Origin: Clostridium sp. CAG:590
Lineage (GTDB): Bacteria > Bacillota > Clostridia > Lachnospirales > Lachnospiraceae
Direction: 5' to 3'
Length of the DNA: 18,769 nucleotides
Assembly (NCBI GenBank): GCA_000431135.1
Contig: HF987892.1
Location: 1-18,769, forward strand
Part shown: one piece after another, positions 1 to 7,221 of the stretch
Numbering within the stretch: position 1 is the stretch's first letter
Layout: every line of letters begins with the position of its first letter
The notes under the pieces: generated by a model
The model's input: the letters and a program-made list of their open reading frames with translations, nothing else
Databases searched by the model: none
What the model was told of the DNA's origin: nothing
Program-made: the position numbers and the translations under genes

Positions 1-21
1 CTCACTCACGCTGTGCAAGGG

Positions 22-819
22 TTAGTTCAGGTACTCTTCGAGGGTAAGGTGATCAGATGTAATATCCTGTGCTGCCCGCTTCCCGACATAGCGAAAATGC
101 CAAGACTCATACGAGTAACCCGTAATCTCCTCCTTTTCTTTGGGATAACGCAAGATAAATCCGTATTGTGCACAATTCTTCTGCAGCCACTTATTTTCTT
201 TCGTCGTCTCCTGTGTATCATCTAACATCTGATTTCCTGCCGCTACAAGGTCTACGGTATACCCTGTTTCATGTTCGCTATATCCATATGGTGCGACCGT
301 CAAGAGTGCATCTTCTTCAGCCTCTTTTTCATCCATTCCATTTCGCATGTTCTTGCGTATTTCCTGTTGTAACAATTGCTCCTGTCGTTCTTTTGTACGA
401 TATGCACTCGCAACAATAATAGAACAGCCTGCCTTCCCGGCATCTGCCAGCATGTCCTCCAGATCATCATACATGACCTTGGCAACCTGATGTCCATCCG
501 GAAGCGTAGCAAGCGTAACCTCATATGTTTCCGGTAATGGATGACTCTTGTTGACAAGTAACAACAACGGATCTTTTCTCCGCTCCTCAAACACAGCCTT
601 CCTATCTTCTTCTGTATTCTGCTGCATCGTTGGATTTTCCAGCGACGTCTGTTTTTCCGTTGTTAGTACGGTGCTACGGTTACTCCTTATTTTCTGATCG
701 GATTCCATTGTATCCGATCGCATTTGATCTAATCTTTTTACTTCACAATATATTACACTTATAACAATACATGCTGCGATCCACGTCACGATCAGCGTAC
801 TCTTCTGCCATTTTTTCAT
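22..819 (-). CDS. VanY/LdcB-type peptidoglycan carboxypeptidase (M15B), membrane anchored
   Basis: A zinc peptidase of 265 residues that should trim the C-terminal D-alanine from peptidoglycan stem peptides outside the membrane, acting as a D,D- or L,D-carboxypeptidase. One hydrophobic segment at about residues 8-25 anchors it. A charged linker to about residue 90 precedes the catalytic domain. The M15B pattern is complete: R141 in ASAYRT, zinc ligands H183 and D190 in SEHETGYTVD, and catalytic E238 with zinc ligand H241 in ESWHF. It is the last gene of a four-gene minus-strand operon behind a two-component system. It starts 12 bases after its upstream neighbour, with GAGGT before the ATG. 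Coupling to a sensor kinase suggests regulated wall remodelling. No vanH, vanA or vanX ligase genes lie in the window, so glycopeptide resistance is not indicated. The family call is firm; D,D versus L,D specificity is open. Confidence 0.9.
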   Translation of the reverse strand: MKKWQKSTLIVTWIAACIVISVIYCEVKRLDQMRSDTMESDQKIRSNRSTVLTTEKQTSLENPTMQQNTEEDRKAVFEERRKDPLLLLVNKSHPLPETYEVTLATLPDGHQVAKVMYDDLEDMLADAGKAGCSIIVASAYRTKERQEQLLQQEIRKNMRNGMDEKEAEEDALLTVAPYGYSEHETGYTVDLVAAGNQMLDDTQETTKENKWLQKNCAQYGFILRYPKEKEEITGYSYESWHFRYVGKRAAQDITSDHLTLEEYLN

Positions 820-831
820 ATCACTGTTACC

Positions 832-1692
832 TCACTGTGCCTTTTGTGTATCTATTATACCATTATAAAAATCCGATTCTTCTGAACCCATAACTGCATA
901 TACAAAATTCTGATTTTCAAAATCCATGATCCAATCTATTTCAATACGAATACCATCATCTCCCGACCCAAATTGTGCAACACCAACCAATTGCTCTAGT
1001 TCCCACTCATTGTTATAGTCTGAATTGTCATAGGTCTGTATTGAAACATCCTCTTCTATATTCAAATACGCCAGATATTTTTTCACCCATTGTTCCATAT
1101 AATGAGATGTCCTACTCTCCTTCTTTATGCGAAATTCATCAAATATCAGTTGCAACTCGTCATCTTTTTCATTTGAATCTGTATCAAATGTAATACTGTA
1201 AATCTTATAAGAAGAAGCATCCAATATCATATGAACTGTATTATATTTTTTGATCGTTGCCTGAACCTCCCATACATACAGCACCTTTCCTAAATAATTA
1301 TTATTTGTATACGCATTTAACTGGATAAATTCATATTTCCATTGCGTATTATCGTCCATAATATCCGGAATCAAATTCTGTTTCACAAGCTCCCCGGTCT
1401 GTTGTCGTATCTGTGTAAACAATTCCTTGTCTACGGCATTACTAATCTCTCCAGCTGCCTTGTTTACAACACATGTCTGATTGCCACTCTCCAATCCCTG
1501 TCCTAATATCCGAATTCGATCTATCACTTTAATTCCCTGATTCATAGTCTCGGTCTGTTCCTGTGTATATGTGGATATCCGGTTAAGTGTTCCTGCATCT
1601 ACACGTTGGGCTGCATATTCCGGTAAAAATGCCACGACCAAAACCGTTGCTATCGTCACAAATATAACTCCTAGCCATGTATAAAACCGCAT
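832..1692 (-). CDS. Unknown membrane-anchored extracytoplasmic protein in two-component operon
   Basis: A 286-residue protein that I do not recognise. It has one hydrophobic segment at about residues 4-26 (FYTWLGVIFVTIATVLVVAF), with few charges before it. The remaining 260 or so residues look soluble, mixed alpha/beta and acidic, which fits an outside-facing domain tethered by an N-terminal anchor. No cysteine-based or enzymatic motif stands out. The ATG follows the kinase stop codon directly. Its ribosome site AAAGGAGG is built from the last sense codons of the kinase gene, so translation is probably coupled. Lying between a sensor kinase and a carboxypeptidase, it could be an accessory regulator of the kinase, loosely like the YycH/YycI role, or a partner of the peptidase. 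Both are inferences from position only; no sequence similarity to YycH is claimed. Confidence 0.75.
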   Translation of the reverse strand: MRFYTWLGVIFVTIATVLVVAFLPEYAAQRVDAGTLNRISTYTQEQTETMNQGIKVIDRIRILGQGLESGNQTCVVNKAAGEISNAVDKELFTQIRQQTGELVKQNLIPDIMDDNTQWKYEFIQLNAYTNNNYLGKVLYVWEVQATIKKYNTVHMILDASSYKIYSITFDTDSNEKDDELQLIFDEFRIKKESRTSHYMEQWVKKYLAYLNIEEDVSIQTYDNSDYNNEWELEQLVGVAQFGSGDDGIRIEIDWIMDFENQNFVYAVMGSEESDFYNGIIDTQKAQ

Positions 1693-3141
1693 TTACCCAA
1701 CCTCCTTTGAAAATATCACTGTCATACTTGTCCCGGCATCCGGTTCACTTTTCATGTCCCACCTTGCACCATGCAGCTTCACGATCTGATTACACAGTGT
1801 CATGCCAAGACCCGCTCCGCCCTCTTTTCTTGAGCGGGATTTATCCACCATAAAAAATGCTTCTGTGATCTTAGCTAACGATTCCGCTGTCATTCCACGT
1901 CCTTCATCTCTGACCGTGATCGCATATCCATCCGGCAGGTTCTTTCCCTCGAGCCATATCGTATTCCCCGGTTTCGATGCCTTTTTGCTGTTATCGATCA
2001 GATTGGCAAACAACGAGACAAGCAGATCCTTTTCCCCATATACTTTTCCGGGTTCCACCTGTTTTTTTAATGTCATTCCTCTATCTAACACACCGACTTC
2101 CGCTAAATCAAATACTGTTTCGATCAGGAAGCCGGCCTCCATCTCTACAAACTCAAACTCCTGTTTTTTCATAACAAGTAATTCCATTAATTTGAAGGAC
2201 AGTGCCTCTAATCGTTTTCCCTGTGAGTATATATAATCCGATGCTTTCATCCGCTCTGCCTCTGTCAGATTCATGGAACGCAGCATATCCGCATATCCCA
2301 TGATCGATGTAAGCGGTGTTTTCAATTCATGCGCAAATGCCGCCGTAAACTCCTCCTGCCGTTTTGCCTGTTCCTCCAAACGTTGCATACGGATCTGCAG
2401 CTCATCTGCCATCTGGTTAAAATCGTCAGCAAGCATACCGACTTCATCCCAGCTTTTTACAATTGCACGGCTTTCCAATCTGCCTTTTGCAAACTGTGTT
2501 GTCACTTTCGATAAATGCCGGACCGATCGTGTCAAAAAATATGATAACACAACCGCAACGATCAGAGCACCGCATAATACAACTGCCATAACAACCCGGT
2601 ATGTCTGAAGCATCCGGCTGCGTTCCTCATATATATGCGTAATATCTGTAATGGTTTCTAACCGTATTTCATCATTCAGCCATTTATTATTGATCATACT
2701 CATGACACACAACAAATATTGATCATTTTCCCTGTACACCTGATATCCGCTTTGCTCTAATGTCACCTTCTGAAACAAAGATGAATCTGCTGCATTTGTT
2801 TCTGTATTGTGAAGTATCTTCTGATTGCCGGAATATATCACCTTGCATTTTGCATTCACTAATAGAATCTGTGTATCCTGTAACTGCATTCCCTGTCTTA
2901 CCGAATTCATAATATCCGTAATCTCATCTTCCTCATTCTTCTGGTTGGCAGAATCACCGGAAAATGTATTCAATGCCGTTTCTAATGTGAATTTTACCAT
3001 CTGATTCTCATTTTTACCTATCTCCACTTCCCGCTGCCATGCTGTTTGAAATGACGTCCGGATCAACAAAGTTCCAAACACCCCGAACGATATAGAAACC
3101 AACACCAGCATGCTAAGGAACACCTTGCCGTATAACCGCAT
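1693..3141 (-). CDS. Membrane sensor histidine kinase (HAMP, HisKA, HATPase)
   Basis: A 482-residue class I sensor kinase. Transmembrane helices at about 7-28 and 182-204 enclose an extracytoplasmic sensor region of about 150 residues. A HAMP linker follows at about 205-257. The dimerisation/phosphoacceptor helix carries AFAHELKTPL with H271. The ATP-binding domain shows the N box (NLIDNSKKAS, N380 to N384), G1 (DEGRGM, from D412) and G2 (GGAGLGM, 441-447). All catalytic motifs are intact, so the protein should autophosphorylate and pass phosphate to the response regulator just upstream. The ATG lies one base after the regulator stop, and its site GGAGG is inside the last regulator codons. 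The sensor region has no domain I can name, so the signal is unknown. The downstream carboxypeptidase points to an envelope or wall stimulus. Confidence 0.95.
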   Translation of the reverse strand: MRLYGKVFLSMLVLVSISFGVFGTLLIRTSFQTAWQREVEIGKNENQMVKFTLETALNTFSGDSANQKNEEDEITDIMNSVRQGMQLQDTQILLVNAKCKVIYSGNQKILHNTETNAADSSLFQKVTLEQSGYQVYRENDQYLLCVMSMINNKWLNDEIRLETITDITHIYEERSRMLQTYRVVMAVVLCGALIVAVVLSYFLTRSVRHLSKVTTQFAKGRLESRAIVKSWDEVGMLADDFNQMADELQIRMQRLEEQAKRQEEFTAAFAHELKTPLTSIMGYADMLRSMNLTEAERMKASDYIYSQGKRLEALSFKLMELLVMKKQEFEFVEMEAGFLIETVFDLAEVGVLDRGMTLKKQVEPGKVYGEKDLLVSLFANLIDNSKKASKPGNTIWLEGKNLPDGYAITVRDEGRGMTAESLAKITEAFFMVDKSRSRKEGGAGLGMTLCNQIVKLHGARWDMKSEPDAGTSMTVIFSKEVG

Positions 3142-3142
3142 G

Positions 3143-3796
3143 CTATACCTCCAACCGATATCCTACTTTATAAACAGATTTTATCTTGCCTTCCCATCCT
3201 AATTTCTTCCGTAACCGCTGAACATGCAGATCTACGGTACGACTATCCCCAAGATAATTACTCTCCCACACATTTTCATATATTGTCTCGCGATACAACG
3301 CAATATTCTTATTTCTGACAAACAGAAGTAATAACTCGAACTCTTTCATTGTCAGCAGGATCTGCTTTCCATCCTGTAAAACCACACGGGACGGAATATC
3401 AATCGTAACATTTTCCACCTGTAATACATCCTCTGTCTTATGATACCGACGCAGCACCGTCTCTACTCTTGCAAGCATTTCCACGATCTCAAACGGTTTT
3501 GTAATATAATCATCCGCACCGGCCCGCAATCCCTGTACCCGCTGGTTCAGCTCTCCCATTGCTGTAATAAAAATTACCGGAATCTCCATTGTCTTAATAT
3601 AGGCAAGCAGTTCATATCCATCCATTCCCGGCAGCATAATATCTAACAGAATAAGGTCAAACCGTTCCTGACTGATAATATCCGCCGCCTCATTTCCATC
3701 AAATGCACATACGCAGCTATAACCTGCCTTCACCAGATTCATACGGATCAAATCTGAAATTGGTTCTTCATCTTCCACGATCAAAATCTTTATCAT
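3143..3796 (-). CDS. OmpR/PhoB-family response regulator
   Basis: A 217-residue regulator with a receiver domain (about 1-115) and a winged-helix DNA-binding domain (about 125-217). The acidic pocket is in ILIVEDEE, the phosphoacceptor is D52 (LLDIMLPGMDG), T78 is in FITAM and the conserved lysine is K100 in DDYITKPF. The C-terminal half has the usual OmpR features (TMKEFELLLLF, DSRTVDLHVQRLRKKL, VYKVGYRLEV). The open frame extends upstream to 3904, but those extra 36 codons look nothing like a receiver domain. I therefore place the start at MIKIL, although its ribosome site (around GAGAG) is weak. It is the first gene of the operon with the kinase, the unknown anchored protein and the carboxypeptidase. 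Direct repeats about 110-130 bases upstream may be its own binding site. Confidence 0.93.
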   Translation of the reverse strand: MIKILIVEDEEPISDLIRMNLVKAGYSCVCAFDGNEAADIISQERFDLILLDIMLPGMDGYELLAYIKTMEIPVIFITAMGELNQRVQGLRAGADDYITKPFEIVEMLARVETVLRRYHKTEDVLQVENVTIDIPSRVVLQDGKQILLTMKEFELLLLFVRNKNIALYRETIYENVWESNYLGDSRTVDLHVQRLRKKLGWEGKIKSVYKVGYRLEV

Positions 3797-3907
3797 ACTT
3801 CTATCACTCTCTATCATCAAATATATTTTGGAAACATCCATGCATAAGTCAACAATTCCAATATTGTCTAAAATATACTGTTTCAAAAGATATATATATT
3901 GCAATAA

Positions 3908-3926
3908 TGTATCATAATTGTATCAT
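3908..3926 (-). promoter_or_regulatory. 11-bp-spaced direct repeats, candidate OmpR-family regulator box
   Basis: TGTATCAT occurs at 3908-3915 and again at 3919-3926, exactly 11 bases apart (ATGATACA on the minus strand). Tandem sites one helical turn apart are the known pattern for OmpR/PhoB-type dimers. The pair lies upstream of the response regulator gene, with an AT-rich stretch at 3891-3900 that could hold a -10 element and no good -35. That fits an activator-dependent, autoregulated promoter. Function is inferred. Confidence 0.4.
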
Positions 3927-3976
3927 ATCATCGCTGTCTCTCATCTCACGACTTCGTCATTCGATGATGGACAGTC

Positions 3977-4018
3977 GCCAAATACAAATTTTCGTGCAAG
4001 CACGAATTTGTACTTGGC
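3977..4018. repeat. Long imperfect hairpin in intergenic region
   Basis: Arms beginning GCCAAATACAAA and ending TTTGTACTTGGC pair over about 18 base pairs around a two-base AA loop, with one mismatch and a two-base bulge. The core is TTCGTGC-AA-GCACGAA. Flanking GACA and TGTC (3970-3973 and 4022-4025) could extend the stem. There is no T run on either side, so it is not a classical terminator. It lies between the response regulator promoter and the icd terminator. It could be a dispersed intergenic repeat, an RNA processing site or a cruciform. Confidence 0.5.
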
Positions 4019-4031
4019 TCGTTGTCTACAC

Positions 4032-4061
4032 AAAAAGCCGTCAGAAAAATTCTAACGGCTT
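4032..4061 (-). terminator. Rho-independent terminator of icd
   Basis: Read on the minus strand, AAGCCGT and ACGGCTT form a stem that continues after one mismatch into AGAA/TTCT around a small A/T loop. A run of five T residues follows. It lies about 25 bases beyond the icd stop codon, as expected for its transcript end. Confidence 0.8.
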
Positions 4062-4086
4062 AGATATACTATATCGTGAATACAGA

Positions 4087-5295
4087 TTAAAGGCTTGCCT
4101 CTAATGTCTTACGAATCTCCTTAATGAAGTTCTCTGAATTCAATACGGTTGGATTCTCGATCGTTGTGATCAATGCAAGATCCTTTGTCATCTTGCCCGC
4201 CTCAATTGTTCCGAGCGTTGCTGCCTCTAACTTATCCGCAAATGTCATAAGTTCCGGAATATTGTCTAACTCACCACGTTTGCGGAGAGCACCTGTCCAT
4301 GCGAAGATTGTTGCAACAGAGTTCGTAGAAGTCTCTTCACCCTTCAAATGCTTATAATAATGTCTCTGTACCGTTCCATGTGCTGCTTCATATTCATATA
4401 CTCCGGATGGAGATACCAATACGGAAGTCATCATGGCAAGCGAACCAAATGCACTGGATACCATGTCAGACATTACATCACCGTCATAATTCTTGCAGGC
4501 CCAGATAAATCCACCTTCTGCCTTCATAACACGGGCTACCGCATCATCGATCAATGTATAGAAATATTCAATACCTGCTGCCTTGAATCTCTCATCATAT
4601 TCCGCATCATAGATCTCCTGGAAGATATCTTTGAATCTATGATCATATTTCTTAGAAATCGTATCTTTGGTTGCAAACCATACAGACTGCTTCGTATCCA
4701 AAGCATAATTAAAACATGCTCTTGCAAAACTTGAGATTGAATCATCCAAGTTATGCATACCCTGAATCACACCAGGACCCTTGAATTCATGAATTGTCTC
4801 ACGGATCTCTGTTCCATCTTCGCCGGTAAATACCAATTCTGCTTTTCCTGCGCCCGGAACACGGATCTCTGCGTTCTTATACACATCACCATATGCATGT
4901 CTTGCTAATGTGATCGGTTTCTTCCAGTTCTTCACACATGGTTCAATTCCCTTTACAACAATTGGAGCACGGAATACAGTTCCGTCTAATGCAGCACGGA
5001 TTGTTCCGTTCGGTGACTTCCACATCTCTTTGAGATTATATTCTGTCATACGGGCAGCATTAGGAGTAATGGTTGCGCATTTGACTGCCACGCCATATTT
5101 CTTAGTTGCTTCCGCAGAATCAATCGTAACCTGATCGTTTGTCTCGTTACGATACTCTAAGCCCAAGTCATAATACTCTGTCTTCAGATCAATAAATGGT
5201 AATAACAACTCATCCTTGATCATCTTCCACAAAATTCTTGTCATCTCGTCTCCGTCCATCTCAACCAACGGAGTTGTCATCTTAATCTTATCCAT
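4087..5295 (-). CDS. icd: NADP-dependent isocitrate dehydrogenase, eukaryotic-like family II
   Basis: A 402-residue enzyme that oxidatively decarboxylates isocitrate to 2-oxoglutarate in the cytoplasm. It is the homodimeric family II type, related to mitochondrial/cytosolic IDH rather than to E. coli Icd. The substrate-binding segment is KSPNGTIRAALDG (S94, N96, R100), with further arginines R109 and R132 and Y139 in HAYGDVY. Metal ligands are in NYDGDVMSD (about 271-277). The coenzyme segment GTVQRHYYKHLKGEETSTN carries R311 and H312, the pair known in this family to contact the 2'-phosphate of NADP. Length and motifs match the full family. TTAGGAGG precedes the ATG. The next gene upstream on this strand is a probable Re-citrate synthase, so the two likely supply 2-oxoglutarate for glutamate synthesis. 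A hairpin between them suggests partly separate transcription. I see no convincing promoter of its own. Confidence 0.95.
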   Translation of the reverse strand: MDKIKMTTPLVEMDGDEMTRILWKMIKDELLLPFIDLKTEYYDLGLEYRNETNDQVTIDSAEATKKYGVAVKCATITPNAARMTEYNLKEMWKSPNGTIRAALDGTVFRAPIVVKGIEPCVKNWKKPITLARHAYGDVYKNAEIRVPGAGKAELVFTGEDGTEIRETIHEFKGPGVIQGMHNLDDSISSFARACFNYALDTKQSVWFATKDTISKKYDHRFKDIFQEIYDAEYDERFKAAGIEYFYTLIDDAVARVMKAEGGFIWACKNYDGDVMSDMVSSAFGSLAMMTSVLVSPSGVYEYEAAHGTVQRHYYKHLKGEETSTNSVATIFAWTGALRKRGELDNIPELMTFADKLEAATLGTIEAGKMTKDLALITTIENPTVLNSENFIKEIRKTLEASL

Positions 5296-5397
5296 TGTTG
5301 TCCTCCTAAATATATATTCCCCCGGAAAATGTTTCCCCTAAACCGATTCGTCATTCACTGACGTCCTCAATTCCTACATTCTCCGTATTGTATTTTT

Positions 5398-5431
5398 CAG
5401 AAAAATAAGCCATATGATTCATATGACTTAT
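5398..5431 (-). terminator. Terminator or attenuating hairpin between citrate synthase and icd
   Basis: On the minus strand ATAAGTCATATG and CATATGGCTTAT form a 12-bp stem (one T-G pair) with a three-base loop, followed by a T run of about five. It stands about 40 bases after the synthase stop and about 100 bases before icd. The stem is AT rich, so readthrough into icd is possible. Confidence 0.7.
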
Positions 5432-5473
5432 CTTCCAAAATACATATTCAATCTTCTATAGAATAACAGAAAA

Positions 5474-6871
5474 TCACACTTCTGGCAACTTTACATTTAA
5501 AGTTTTTGCATTCTCTGTAATGACTTTCACTAACTCGTCATCCGTGATCGAAGTAACACGACCTTCCTCATATTCCTTATCCACCCATTCCTTAACGGCT
5601 ATTACTAACGGAGCATTCTTATCAATCTTCTCCTCCGGATGCAGACGGTAATGTGTATTGATCCAATGTGCAATTCCGGCAAGACCGGATGTATTGGATA
5701 CTGCTACCTGTGCCGGACGGTTCAGGAATTTCGCAGTATCAAAGATATTATAGATCTCCTCATTTTTCAACAATCCATCCGCATGGATTCCTGCTCTTGT
5801 TATGTTGAAATTCTTACCAACAAATGGTGTCTGTTCCGGAATATGATATCCCAATTCTTTCTGATAATACTCTGCAATCTCTGTAATAACCGTGGTATCG
5901 GCGCCATTTAAGTTACCTCTTAACTGTGCATACTCAAAGATCATTGCCTCTAACGGTGTATTACCGGTACGTTCTCCAATACCAAATAATGAACAGTTGA
6001 CACCGCATGCACCATACAGCCAGGCGGTTGTGGAATTCGTTACCGCCTTATAGAAGTCATTGTGACCATGCCACTCTAACATCTCACTTGGCACACCTGC
6101 ATGTTTGATCAGACCGTAGATCGTACCCTGCACAGAACGTGGAATTACGGCTCCGGCAAAATTGACACCATATCCCATCGTATCACAGGCACGAATCTTG
6201 ATCGGAATCTTATATTCATCCATCAATTTCATAAGTTCAGAACAAAATGGAACTACAAATCCATAGAAATCTGCTCTGGTAATATCCTCCAAATGACATC
6301 TTGGACTGATACCAATCTCCAGACAATCCCGGATAACCGACAAATACTGCTCTAACGCCTGCTTTCTGGTCTTCTTCATCTTATAGAATATATGATAATC
6401 GGAACAACTGACCAGAATGCCGGTCTCCTTGATTCCGATATCCTTTACCAGTTCAAAGTCTTTCTTTGAGGCACGAATCCAGCTTGTCACTTCCGGGAAA
6501 CGATATCCTCTCTCCAGACATTTATATACTGCATCCCGGTCTTTCTTGCTATATAAGAAAAACTCACTCTGACGGATCAGTCCATTCGGGCCACCTAAGC
6601 GATGCAGATAATCATAGATCGTAACGATCTGTTCTGTTGTATATGGTTCTCTTGACTGCTGTCCATCACGAAATGTCGTATCCGTAATCCAGATATCCTT
6701 CGGCATATTGTGCGGAACAATTCTCTCGTTAAATGCAATCTTCGGTATCTCATCATATGGAAAAAGGTTGTGAAATACATTCGGCTTCTCAACATCTACC
6801 AAATGATACATATGCTCTTCTAACTCTAATAAATTGGTCTTGTCATTACTTACTACTAATCGATTCTCCAT
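5474..6871 (-). CDS. Probable citrate (Re)-synthase, HMGL/isopropylmalate synthase family
   Basis: A 465-residue member of the HMGL-like (DRE-TIM) family, which condenses acetyl-CoA with a 2-oxo acid. The barrel starts with DTTFRDGQQS (64-73) and carries the metal-binding EWHGHND (H268, H270) and GIGERTGNTPLEA (from about 297). The C-terminal region has NITRAGIHADG. There is no LeuA-type allosteric dimer domain, so it is not a typical isopropylmalate synthase. An N-terminal extension of about 55 residues precedes the barrel. Clostridial Re-citrate synthase, characterised in Clostridium kluyveri, belongs to this family. The adjacent isocitrate dehydrogenase favours citrate as product. Homocitrate synthase is the main alternative, but no lysine or NifV-type context is present. 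It has a near-consensus promoter 20-50 bases upstream and an AGAGAGG ribosome site. Family is certain; substrate is inferred. Confidence 0.8.
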   Translation of the reverse strand: MENRLVVSNDKTNLLELEEHMYHLVDVEKPNVFHNLFPYDEIPKIAFNERIVPHNMPKDIWITDTTFRDGQQSREPYTTEQIVTIYDYLHRLGGPNGLIRQSEFFLYSKKDRDAVYKCLERGYRFPEVTSWIRASKKDFELVKDIGIKETGILVSCSDYHIFYKMKKTRKQALEQYLSVIRDCLEIGISPRCHLEDITRADFYGFVVPFCSELMKLMDEYKIPIKIRACDTMGYGVNFAGAVIPRSVQGTIYGLIKHAGVPSEMLEWHGHNDFYKAVTNSTTAWLYGACGVNCSLFGIGERTGNTPLEAMIFEYAQLRGNLNGADTTVITEIAEYYQKELGYHIPEQTPFVGKNFNITRAGIHADGLLKNEEIYNIFDTAKFLNRPAQVAVSNTSGLAGIAHWINTHYRLHPEEKIDKNAPLVIAVKEWVDKEYEEGRVTSITDDELVKVITENAKTLNVKLPEV

Positions 6872-6898
6872 ATCTTTATCCTCTCTTTCGTAACGCCT

Positions 6899-6927
6899 AT
6901 TTTATGGGAATTCCGCATTTCTGTCAA
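6899..6927 (-). promoter_or_regulatory. Sigma-A type promoter of the citrate synthase gene
   Basis: Read on the minus strand: TTGACA (6927-6922), a 17-base spacer, then TAAAAT (6904-6899). This is a consensus -35 and a 5/6 -10. Transcription should start near 6892, giving a leader of only about 20 bases, too short for a riboswitch or T-box. Very AT-rich DNA upstream could act as an UP element. Confidence 0.85.
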
Positions 6928-7180
6928 TGAACGCGCCCTAACAAAATGTATTTTTCTAACAATTTTAATGCATATTATTAAGTTTGAGTCTGTATTTTCA
7001 TTAAAATGTAAAGTGAATTATTCTTTATCTTAATTTTATTAACTTAATATATTCTCAAACTTTATTTTTATAAATATTTTCCATCAATACTTGATATTAT
7101 TATGCATCATCTTTGTTTACACCTTTATTTTCATAGTCTTATATGAATAAAACATATGTATTTCCTTATTCTTAGAGCAC
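6928..7180. other. AT-rich intergenic stretch with long-range inverted repeats, no gene
   Basis: This is the gene-free part of the gap between the AEC permease terminator and the citrate synthase promoter. It is extremely AT rich and I find no credible reading frame. AAGTTTGAG (6980-6988) recurs inverted as CTCAAACTT (7054-7062). The overlapping ATTAAGTT (6977-6984) recurs inverted as AACTTAAT (7041-7048). These pairs, 50-140 bases upstream of the citrate synthase -35, could be regulator sites, but AT-rich DNA also makes chance matches likely. Confidence 0.4.
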
Positions 7181-7216
7181 TTAAAAAAATAAACCACGCA
7201 TATCGCGTGGTTTTTT
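7181..7216 (-). terminator. Rho-independent terminator of the AEC permease gene (possibly bidirectional)
   Basis: CCACGC (7194-7199) and GCGTGG (7205-7210) form a stem, extended by AA/TT pairs, around a five-base loop. On the minus strand it is followed by TTTATTTTTTT, a strong tract directly after the permease stop. A T run on the plus strand as well makes it potentially bidirectional. Confidence 0.88.
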
Positions 7217-7221
7217 CAACA

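Noticed and set aside
22..3796. VanRS/VanY-type glycopeptide resistance operon
   Set aside because: Regulator, kinase and VanY-like peptidase are present, but no vanH, ligase or vanX genes are in the window. The set fits general wall maintenance better.
5349..5363. CGTCA/TGACG dyad upstream of icd
   Set aside because: A five-base stem with a five-base loop occurs easily by chance, and no promoter lies beside it.
5474..6871. 2-isopropylmalate synthase (leuA) or homocitrate synthase call
   Set aside because: No LeuA C-terminal regulatory domain and no leucine, lysine or nif genes nearby; the icd neighbour supports citrate formation. Homocitrate synthase remains possible.
6872..7180. T-box or riboswitch upstream of the citrate synthase gene
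   Set aside because: The strong promoter predicts a leader of only about 20 bases, so the AT-rich region beyond it is not part of this transcript.
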